From positions 1-5,260 of the forward strand of contig PMHN01000131.1 of NCBI GenBank assembly GCA_003156695.1: 5,260 bases of DNA. Reading direction: 5' to 3'. A program made the position numbers and the translations under genes. Source of the DNA: Gammaproteobacteria bacterium (GTDB lineage: Bacteria > Pseudomonadota > Gammaproteobacteria > Steroidobacterales > Steroidobacteraceae). This document shows, piece after piece, positions 1 to 5,260 of the stretch. Numbering within the stretch: the stretch's first letter is position 1; the number at the start of each line of letters is the position of its first letter. Below the pieces are notes generated by a model that ran no database searches, was not told the origin of the DNA, and saw nothing but the letters and a program-made list of their open reading frames with translations.

Positions 1-903
1 CTCGCGTTTGCCGTCGCCCTGGTGCGCTTCAGGCCACGCATCGTTCACATCAATACCTCGCTAATGGCCAAGAGCTACTGGCGCGACTTAGTCTATCTCG
101 CTTTCGCGAAAGTGCTGCGCCGCAGGGTCGTTTACCAGGTTCACGGCGGCGCACTTCCCAGCGATTTTTTCGCCGGCAATCGCGTGCTGACCGTGCTGCA
201 GCGTCGCGTTCTGTCGTGGCCCGATGCGGTCGTTCTGTTGGCAAAGAGCGAAATGGCGGCCTACGCCGACTTTGCGCCGCACGCCCGGCTGGTTCGTATC
301 GCAAACGCGGTGTCGCCAGGCGAAGCCGAGGTGCGTGTCGAATGCAACGGTGAGCATCGGCCGCTCAGGATCGTCTTCGTCGGGCGGCTCGCGGCTGAGA
401 AGGGAATCCTCGAGACAGTCGAGGCAGTGAGGATTCTGCGTGATCGCGGTATTGACAGCTACCTGACGATCGCCGGCTCCGGCTCGGCTGAGCATGAGAT
501 CGCCGCGGCGATCGAGGCCAATCGCCTCGGTGATCGAACCGCCCTGGTGGGAGCGGTATTCGGGTCGGCAAAGCAGCAGCTTTGGCGGGAAGCCGACGCT
601 TTTGCACTTCCGACCGTACGTGAGGGTCTGCCGTACGCGCTGCTGGAAGCCATGGCGGGAAGCGTCGTGCCGGTGGTCTCACCAGTCGGCGCGATACCAG
701 ATGTCGTGCAAAATGAAGTGAACGGATTGTTGGTTCCGGCTCGCGACGCGCTGGCGCTGGCGAATGCACTCGAGCGCCTTGCGAAGGAACGGTCATTGCT
801 GCAGCGGATGGCGCTCGCTGCGCGCCTGCGAATCGTGAACCGTTATTCTCTGGCGCGCATGGCGGAGGAATTCGACGCTTTGTACGCACGGCTCACGCCC
901 TGA
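1..903 (+). CDS. GT4-family glycosyltransferase, 5' end cut by window
   Basis: Retaining GT-B glycosyltransferase of family GT4, expected to act in the cytoplasm or at the inner membrane and move a sugar from a nucleotide donor to a growing glycan. The frame is open to the window's first base, so the GTG at 22 is probably internal; whole GT4 proteins are usually about 350-400 residues and 300 are visible. Numbering from the first codon, the N-terminal domain holds the VYQVHGG strand-loop (about 44-50). The C-terminal domain starts near 122 with RIVFVGRLAAEKG, whose Arg129 and Lys134 match the usual donor-phosphate contacts, followed by the LTIAGSGS strand (about 155-162). The family's EX7E motif is present as Glu208 and Glu216 in REGLPYALLEAMA, then the PVGAIPDVV and NGLLVP blocks. 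It lies opposite and convergent to the other genes. Family assignment is firm; sugar and acceptor are unknown. Confidence 0.93.
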   Translation, partial: LAFAVALVRFRPRIVHINTSLMAKSYWRDLVYLAFAKVLRRRVVYQVHGGALPSDFFAGNRVLTVLQRRVLSWPDAVVLLAKSEMAAYADFAPHARLVRIANAVSPGEAEVRVECNGEHRPLRIVFVGRLAAEKGILETVEAVRILRDRGIDSYLTIAGSGSAEHEIAAAIEANRLGDRTALVGAVFGSAKQQLWREADAFALPTVREGLPYALLEAMAGSVVPVVSPVGAIPDVVQNEVNGLLVPARDALALANALERLAKERSLLQRMALAARLRIVNRYSLARMAEEFDALYARLTP

Positions 904-927
904 ACGCTTGACTTCTTCTTGCCGCAG

Positions 928-945
928 CCGCCGGTGCCCGGGCGG
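928..945 (+). terminator. Weak GC hairpin between convergent genes
   Basis: CCGCC (928-932) can pair with GGCGG (941-945) around an eight-base loop, 25 bases after the GT4 stop and within the 55-base space separating two convergent stops. A pyrimidine-rich stretch follows on the + strand (948-960), but there is no proper T run. The position suits a transcription end, while the short stem and missing T tract make intrinsic termination uncertain. Confidence 0.25.
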
Positions 946-958
946 AGCCTTCCCCGTC

Positions 959-2719
959 TTACAGCGGGTCGGACAGGTAGACCTTGGTGTCTTGCTCCTC
1001 AAACAGTGGCCGATCGGCCGGAATTGAAGCCATCAAGGTGCAGCGACTGTGGATTTCTTCATGTAATCGGCGGTAAGTATCAGTTCTGGAATAACAGTCG
1101 GCGAGAGACGGCGAGCGAGATGGGCAAGGTCGATCAGGTGGACTCAGCATCACCTCCTCGTCCCTGATGACGAAGACCGTAAATCCCTTGTTCAGCCAAT
1201 AATTTAATCTCCATTCTTCAGGCTGCAACGGCCAAGCGAACGGTTTGATTAGCTTTACGTCCTTCTCGTCGCGATTCTCGAGTCCACTGATCACCCACGG
1301 CAGAGATCGGACATAGTAACGACCCTCTTCGGGCGGATACGGTCGATAGCGGGGAGGCAACGTTACGCCGTACTTGTGTGCCAGCCGCTCATCCCGCTCC
1401 GTCACATCGCGTTCGGCGTTACCGGAGACCGGCAGCCCGGTCAGTGGGACATCGGTGGCCAATATCCGACGCCGACCAATCCCATCAACCTTATGCAAGG
1501 CTTCGGCGACCCGGCTGTGGATCGGCGTGGCAAGCGCTTGTCGATCTACTTCCAACGAGCCAGCGACTAGCACAACGAATGCTGAAACCAACCCAACCAT
1601 CCCTGGCCAGCGACTCCAATCCTTACGCCCTGCCATCCAGATCCAGGTCATGATCCCAATGGTGCCGATAAGAACAGAGTCCGGTACATACAACTGTACA
1701 TCCGCCCGAGTACCGGAAATGGCGGCAGTCACTATGACGCTCACCAGGGTGCTCGCCCAGATCAAAAAAATATCATGTCGCCGCCAGAAAAGTGGTGCAA
1801 CCAAGAAGCCCACGAAGAGGGGTAACGTAGGTCCACTGAACCGATCGGTGAGCTGCGGCCATACAGCTTCGAAGGTTTCTCGGACTCCGCTTTGCTTCAT
1901 GTGCATCGCCGCCAGAACCTTCTGGTAGTCCAGAAAGTTTGACCAATCCAGCCACAACCCTACGTTCAATGGCACCCATACAATGATTCCGACTGCAACA
2001 GCGATTAAGCTGTCTTGTACCAGGCGAGGCCACGACTGACCCGTTCGTCGCGCAAGAAGCAACAGCGCAACGCCCAATGGAGCCACAACGAACACCGCCG
2101 ACTGCTTGAAACTTACAGCCAACGCCACAGCGGCGCCGAACCAAACGACGGCGACGATTCGCCGCAATTCCTGCTCGTAACGCAGCATGGCCCAGACTGC
2201 TAGCAGTGCGCTTACGGCGACGCCCAGATCCTGCTTACCGATATGCGATCGCCAAACGCTGATTGGCAGCAACGCGCTTGCTACGCCGACGAGCAAGCAA
2301 CTCTTCCGTGACAAGCCTAACCGTGCGGCTATAGTTGCTGAAAGCGGTGCTGCGACAGCCCCGATGGCCGAAACAACCAGGCGCAAAACCAGCAAGAAAG
2401 GGTTTGGATTGTCAAAAAAGGCTGCACGAAATTCGGCGGTGCTCCGCCAGAGTCGCATGGGTATCCCGATCGCGTAGAGAACTAAGTACCCCGCGGCGGT
2501 AAGATAGTTCAGCAGCGGCGGATAATAGTGAAACGCGGGGATGAGACGCCCTGTGAGCACTTTCGCTGGATCCGAAATGTCTTCATCCGAATCAATACCT
2601 CCCCACAAAAGGCCGATGCATCGAATTGCGAGAGCCAGGAGGAAAAGCCCAACCAACCACCAAAGCCCGATGCGAACCGGACCACCGTCCTTCAGTGGAT
2701 AGGCAGACGGAGCGGTCAT
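959..2719 (-). CDS. Polytopic GT-C glycosyltransferase, GT39/PMT_2-like
   Basis: Integral membrane glycosyltransferase of the GT-C fold (ArnT, protein mannosyltransferase and PMT_2 relatives). Such enzymes take a sugar from polyprenyl phosphate on the periplasmic side and attach it to a lipid, glycan or protein. The 586-residue protein has a first membrane helix at about 17-38, then an acidic first loop with DSDED (43-47), where the family's catalytic Asp/Glu normally lies, and FHYYPPLLNYL (63-73), matching the family's aromatic-Pro-Pro-Leu element. I count roughly twelve hydrophobic segments up to residue 388. The last 200 residues are polar, probably periplasmic, and resemble nothing I recognise; they carry Cys532, Cys542 and Cys560. 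The ATG at 2717-2719 has AGGT seven bases upstream. The gene follows the lipid-sugar synthase on the same strand, which would supply its donor. GC is visibly lower than in the flanking genes. Superfamily is well supported; substrate and acceptor are unknown, and O-mannosylation of protein is one possibility among several. Confidence 0.85.
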   Translation of the reverse strand: MTAPSAYPLKDGGPVRIGLWWLVGLFLLALAIRCIGLLWGGIDSDEDISDPAKVLTGRLIPAFHYYPPLLNYLTAAGYLVLYAIGIPMRLWRSTAEFRAAFFDNPNPFLLVLRLVVSAIGAVAAPLSATIAARLGLSRKSCLLVGVASALLPISVWRSHIGKQDLGVAVSALLAVWAMLRYEQELRRIVAVVWFGAAVALAVSFKQSAVFVVAPLGVALLLLARRTGQSWPRLVQDSLIAVAVGIIVWVPLNVGLWLDWSNFLDYQKVLAAMHMKQSGVRETFEAVWPQLTDRFSGPTLPLFVGFLVAPLFWRRHDIFLIWASTLVSVIVTAAISGTRADVQLYVPDSVLIGTIGIMTWIWMAGRKDWSRWPGMVGLVSAFVVLVAGSLEVDRQALATPIHSRVAEALHKVDGIGRRRILATDVPLTGLPVSGNAERDVTERDERLAHKYGVTLPPRYRPYPPEEGRYYVRSLPWVISGLENRDEKDVKLIKPFAWPLQPEEWRLNYWLNKGFTVFVIRDEEVMLSPPDRPCPSRSPSLADCYSRTDTYRRLHEEIHSRCTLMASIPADRPLFEEQDTKVYLSDPL

Positions 2720-2726
2720 TTTTATT

Positions 2727-2730
2727 ACCT
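2727..2730 (-). promoter_or_regulatory. Ribosome binding site of the GT-C gene
   Basis: On the minus strand AGGT stands seven bases before the ATG, inside an AT-rich leader (AGGTAATAAAAATG). It supports the ATG at 2717-2719 as the true start. Confidence 0.5.
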
Positions 2731-2782
2731 AGTGTCCTGTCTCATTAATACGTGATCAGCACAATAGGGCGCGGTACACCAA

Positions 2783-2810
2783 CCGGGGGCTTGGTCCACG
2801 CAGCCGCCGG
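2783..2810 (-). terminator. Imperfect hairpin after the synthase gene
   Basis: On the minus strand CCGGCGGCT (2810-2802) can pair with AGCCCCCGG (2791-2783): eight of nine positions pair, with one C-C mismatch, around a ten-base loop. It begins 31 bases past the stop of the synthase-GtrA gene. Only two T residues follow before GGTGTACC, so it is not a classical intrinsic terminator. It could weaken read-through into the GT-C gene or protect the upstream message's 3' end. Confidence 0.3.
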
Positions 2811-2841
2811 GCCGGGATACCTCTCAGGGGTAGTGCAACCG

Positions 2842-3987
2842 TCAATGCGCGGATTCCCGCGGGTGGTCGCGAAACGTCCAGTAGGAATTCAGCAGATAGT
2901 TCACCAGCGTCGCGGGGATGATACCGATGAACTGGGGAACCTGTGGAGCGGCTGCCGGCAACACGTGTGATAGAACGACGAAGGTCAGGTAACTGATTGC
3001 CAACGAGAGAAACGACACCACGTTGAACCGCAGCCCTCTGGCGTGCACGGGCCCTGCAAGATTACGCGAACGGAACGTCCAATAGTTGTTGCCCAGGAAA
3101 TTCGTGACTATTGAAGCTTCAATTGCAATGGGTGAAGCAACGAACTTGTTGACACCAGCCGCCAACAAGGCAGTAAAGATGCCAAGGTTGACCAATACAC
3201 CGAAAGCGCCGGTGATGCAGAACTTTATGAATACCTTGGAACTCTGAAAGCGGATCCAGGCGGCGCTTTGAAAGAACTCGATGATGTCCTTGATGCCGAG
3301 TTTAGATTCGCCGACGGTGCGGTCCACAAACTTGACCGGAAGTTCGACAACTTTGGCGCCGCCGACGATTGCGGCGTGCAATAACGCAATCTGGAAGGCG
3401 TAGCCCTGGACTCGGAAGCGTTCCATATCGATGCGCCGGAGCACATCGGCCCTGATGGCTCGAAACCCTGCCGTGCAGTCGTGGACTCGGTACAGGCCCG
3501 CAACATAGCGGGCGACGATGTTGCCGAAACGCGAGTTGAGCCGTCGGTGCAGTCCCCATTCCCTGGGGATGCTCCCTCCGGATACGTATCTGCTGCCGAT
3601 GACGAAATCAGCACCCTGCTCCAGCGCGGCCGTCAGCCGCGGCACATCCTTGGGTTCATGCGAGAAGTCGGCATCCATCTCGAACACGGCGTCGGCGTGC
3701 AGGACCTCGAGCGCATGGCGCATGCCCCTGATGTAAGCCGCGCCGAGGCCCCGCTTGCTGCCTTGCAGAATATGCACGTTCAGCGAATGCCTCTGATGCT
3801 CACGTACCACGTCGGCGGTTCCGTCCGGCGAATTGTCGTCGACCACGAGTATCAGCATCTCGTGCTTTAGCGGCCGGAAAACGGCCTGCAGTTGGTCGAT
3901 GAGCCGTCCGATGTTCCCGCGCTCGTTGAAGGTTGGAATTATCAGGACAATGCGCATCGCATGAGCACTCGGCAGCGTGACCGCCAT
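2842..3987 (-). CDS. Polyprenyl-phosphate sugar synthase fused to GtrA domain
   Basis: Two-domain protein of 381 residues. Residues 11 to about 240 are a GT2 domain of the dolichol/polyprenol-phosphate mannose synthase (DPM1) type: PTFNERGNI (18-26), VVDDNSPDGTAD (48-59), the metal and donor-binding DAD (105-107), IGSRYVSGG (130-138) and DCTAGFRA (170-177). Such enzymes move mannose, or sometimes another hexose, from a nucleotide donor to polyprenyl phosphate at the cytoplasmic face. Residues from about 252 to 373 are a GtrA domain with four membrane helices, the type proposed to help flip the lipid-linked sugar. Each half of this domain ends in a near-copy of the same motif (296-306 and 363-373). 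Two starts are possible. The ATG at 3985-3987 gives ten extra residues. Met11 (3955-3957) gives MRIVLIIPTFNE, which matches the family's usual N-terminus better. Neither has a strong ribosome site, and an in-frame TAA at 4015-4017 rules out a longer protein. Mannose is the default guess for the sugar, not shown by the sequence. Confidence 0.93.
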   Translation of the reverse strand: MAVTLPSAHAMRIVLIIPTFNERGNIGRLIDQLQAVFRPLKHEMLILVVDDNSPDGTADVVREHQRHSLNVHILQGSKRGLGAAYIRGMRHALEVLHADAVFEMDADFSHEPKDVPRLTAALEQGADFVIGSRYVSGGSIPREWGLHRRLNSRFGNIVARYVAGLYRVHDCTAGFRAIRADVLRRIDMERFRVQGYAFQIALLHAAIVGGAKVVELPVKFVDRTVGESKLGIKDIIEFFQSAAWIRFQSSKVFIKFCITGAFGVLVNLGIFTALLAAGVNKFVASPIAIEASIVTNFLGNNYWTFRSRNLAGPVHARGLRFNVVSFLSLAISYLTFVVLSHVLPAAAPQVPQFIGIIPATLVNYLLNSYWTFRDHPRESAH

Positions 3988-4179
3988 GAAGCGTTTCTCG
4001 GCAAGGGTTTGGAGTTATTTGTCGGTTGATTCTAGGTTTCGACGCCCGCCGTACGGAGGCCGCCAGCGCTCAACTCGAGCAGCGATTTTGAATGGTTCGA
4101 CGGATTTCGCTATGCCGGTGGCGCCCGGCCGTCGGCCTGAGACCCGCTCGCGAACGACAAACTCTTCAGCCGATGCGTT
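3988..4179. other. 192-base intergenic gap, no convincing gene
   Basis: This gap separates the kinase stop from the synthase start. On the minus strand, GCCGG (4129-4125) can pair with CCGGC (4118-4114) around a six-base loop, about 50 bases past the kinase stop, but no T run follows. Nearer the synthase, TAGAAT (minus strand, 4034-4029) resembles a -10 box, but the sequence about 17 bases before it has no -35 likeness. The gap may therefore divide two transcripts, but neither a promoter nor a terminator is firm. A + strand reading frame across it is arginine-rich, shows no family motif, and lacks a ribosome site. Confidence 0.3.
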
Positions 4180-4989
4180 CTAGTAATACGAGTTTCGATC
4201 GTCCCGCTCCGCTGAGCAGTTCAGCACCACACCCAGGAGGTTCATCTCCCCAATCAGCTCTTTTGCCTTCGTCAGCGCAGTGCGCTCGGTACGTCCCTCC
4301 GCAACAACCAACAGCACACCATCGACCCGCGGAGCAAAGGTCAGCACGTCATCAGAGGTGAGCGGCGGCAGGTCGAATATCACGAGATGGCTCGGCATTT
4401 CCGCTGTGATCACCCGCAGCAGTTCGAGCATGCGGGCACCGCTCAGCATCTCCGAAGAGTTATCGAAGGTCCGGGTGTTCGGAATCACGATGAGATTCTG
4501 TGATCCGCAACCGTACATTACCTGCAGGGCTTCCGCTTCGCCCAAGAGATAATCGCCGAGCCCCGGCCCGCAGCTCAGGCCCATGTGGGCAGCCACCTGC
4601 GGGCGCTGCAGATCAAGGTCCACCAGGCACACGCGGGTATTCGGCTCCTGCGAAAGCGCCACGGCGAGATTGATCGAGGTGAGAGTCTTGCCTTCCCCGG
4701 CCTTGGTGCTGGTCACGGCGACGGAGCGCCACTGCTGGGCGGCAAGACGCTGCAGCAGCCGAGTGCGCAGGATCTTGTAGGCGCGTAGCGCCGTGCGGTC
4801 GGCGACCTGCGGCAGCACGCAATTGCGCTCCAGGACGGTCGAATCCTGCTGCGCCATCGGGAACTGCCGTGTCGACGGAGCTTCCACAGCAACCGCCGGG
4901 CTCGCTTCAACGCGCCGCGACGCAGCATCGGCTGCCTCGCGCTCCGCGCGATTTCTGGCCCGGGAGAGGGCACTTTCAATTACGCTCAC
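4180..4989 (-). CDS. BY-kinase-like tyrosine autokinase for polysaccharide export
   Basis: Cytoplasmic P-loop ATPase of the bacterial tyrosine kinase (CpsD/Wzc C-domain, exosortase-associated TyrKin) group, 269 residues. These proteins cycle between tyrosine-phosphorylated and free states and, with a membrane chain-length protein, control polymer length and export. The N-terminus MSVIESALSRAR is an amphipathic helix of the sort that opens separate kinases, followed by an Ala/Glu-rich linker to about 60. DRTALRAYKILRTRLL (64-79) is the usual helix before the fold. Walker A is TKAGEGKT (95-102, Lys101), Walker A' is CLVDLDLQRP (121-130, Asp124 and Asp126), and Walker B is VIFDLPP (203-209, Asp206). 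Two departures stand out: Gln128 occupies the place of the usual Arg in DxDxR, and the C-terminal cluster is only Tyr268-Tyr269. A GTG start is fixed by an in-frame TAG six bases before it and an AGGAAGGT site. The gene lies 52 bases after the chain-length gene. Kinase activity is inferred from family and context; a ParA/MinD-like ATPase without kinase activity is the alternative. Confidence 0.9.
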   Translation of the reverse strand: MSVIESALSRARNRAEREAADAASRRVEASPAVAVEAPSTRQFPMAQQDSTVLERNCVLPQVADRTALRAYKILRTRLLQRLAAQQWRSVAVTSTKAGEGKTLTSINLAVALSQEPNTRVCLVDLDLQRPQVAAHMGLSCGPGLGDYLLGEAEALQVMYGCGSQNLIVIPNTRTFDNSSEMLSGARMLELLRVITAEMPSHLVIFDLPPLTSDDVLTFAPRVDGVLLVVAEGRTERTALTKAKELIGEMNLLGVVLNCSAERDDRNSYY

Positions 4990-4996
4990 TAACTAG

Positions 4997-5004
4997 ACCT
5001 TCCT
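4997..5004 (-). promoter_or_regulatory. Ribosome binding site of the kinase gene
   Basis: AGGAAGGT on the minus strand lies seven bases before the GTG at 4987-4989. With the in-frame TAG just upstream of that GTG, it settles the non-ATG start. Confidence 0.6.
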
Positions 5005-5041
5005 GGCCTGTGCCACTGGGTGCCGCGTTTCAAGATGCTCA

Positions 5042-5260
5042 TCAGGGCGCCGCAAAGCGAATGAGAAGATACAACGCAGGCACGGCGAAGAGTGTCGTCG
5101 CAGCCAGCGCCTGCAGTCGCTGGCGACGCCGACGCATGGATTCGGCATTGCGGATCACGGGAACCACCGCGATCGGAGCTAGCTTCAGTATCGTTGCCAG
5201 ATCGTGACTGCCGCGAACACTGGAGTCCAGCGCGCTGGCAGCGAGCGCAGCCATCAAAGC
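5042..5260 (-). CDS. Polysaccharide chain-length determinant (Wzz/GNVR), C-terminal end only
   Basis: Only the last 72 residues are visible; the frame is open through the window's right edge, so the start and periplasmic domain lie outside. The visible part fits the end of a Wzz/GNVR polysaccharide co-polymerase of the inner membrane, which sets polymer length. Numbered from the edge, ALMAALAASALDSSVRGSHDL (its LDSSVRGSHDL part at 11-21) fits the end of the second family helix and the conserved Leu-Asp-x-Ser-Val-Arg junction, and LAPIAVVPVI (27-36) fits the usual Leu-x-Pro-hydrophobic-Pro element. A basic run RRRRQR (43-48) and a further hydrophobic helix (about 49-67) then close the protein. 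This third helix occurs in GNVR proteins that work with a separate kinase. The kinase gene 52 bases downstream on the same strand strongly supports the role. The identification rests on a short stretch plus context. Confidence 0.75.
   Translation of the reverse strand, partial: ALMAALAASALDSSVRGSHDLATILKLAPIAVVPVIRNAESMRRRRQRLQALAATTLFAVPALYLLIRFAAP

Noticed and set aside
22..24. GTG as the true start of the GT4 gene
   Set aside because: The frame is open to base 1 with plausible protein (LAFAVALVRFRPRIVHI), no ribosome site precedes the GTG, and the N-terminal domain would be too short.
1374..1928. A 184-codon + strand frame inside the GT-C gene
   Set aside because: It is antisense to a well-supported membrane protein, its composition (Ser, Thr, Arg, Pro) is typical of a shadow frame, and no motif is visible.
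2752..2970. A + strand frame across the gap between the GT-C and synthase genes
   Set aside because: About half of it is antisense to the end of the GtrA domain, and the rest has no ribosome site or recognisable motif.
3977..4183. A + strand frame of 68 codons that fills the gap between the synthase and kinase genes
   Set aside because: It starts with GTG inside the synthase gene, has no ribosome site, is rich in Arg and Ser, and shows no domain or membrane pattern.
5010..5015. TGGCAC on the minus strand ahead of the kinase, like the -24 part of a sigma-54 promoter
   Set aside because: No TTGC stands at the required distance; the bases there form part of the ribosome site instead.

Overview
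The window looks like part of a cell-surface polysaccharide locus of a moderately GC-rich Gram-negative bacterium. A proteobacterium is most likely: a Wzz/GNVR chain-length protein with an extra C-terminal membrane segment sits beside a separate tyrosine autokinase, as in many proteobacterial exopolysaccharide loci. No rRNA, housekeeping gene or other taxonomic marker is present, so this placement is an inference.

Layout. At the left edge a GT4 glycosyltransferase runs on the + strand (1-903, its 5' end cut by the window). It converges, with 55 bases between stops, on a series of four minus-strand genes. Read in their own direction from the right edge these are: the C-terminal end of a polysaccharide chain-length determinant (5042-5260, cut by the window); a cytoplasmic BY-kinase-type ATPase (4180-4989), 52 bases further on; a 192-base gap with no convincing gene; a fused polyprenyl-phosphate sugar synthase plus GtrA flippase-like protein (2842-3987); a 122-base gap; and a large polytopic GT-C (GT39/PMT_2-like) glycosyltransferase (959-2719).

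How the parts may work together. The chain-length protein and the kinase are a familiar pair controlling length and export of an extracellular or capsular polysaccharide. The next two genes form a coherent lipid-linked sugar branch. The GT2 domain would load a sugar from a nucleotide donor onto a polyprenyl phosphate, the GtrA domain would help the product cross the inner membrane, and the GT-C enzyme would transfer the sugar on the periplasmic face to a glycan, lipid or protein. The GT4 enzyme would act in the cytoplasm on the growing glycan. The sugar, acceptor and final polymer cannot be read from this window.

The most unusual points are the departures of the kinase from its family (a Gln in place of the usual Walker A' Arg, and a tail with only two tyrosines), the fusion of lipid-sugar synthase with GtrA directly ahead of a GT-C enzyme, and the lower GC of the GT-C gene. 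I saw no tRNA, CRISPR array, complete mobile element or strong promoter. All genes belong to recognisable families, so I do not claim a wholly new system.
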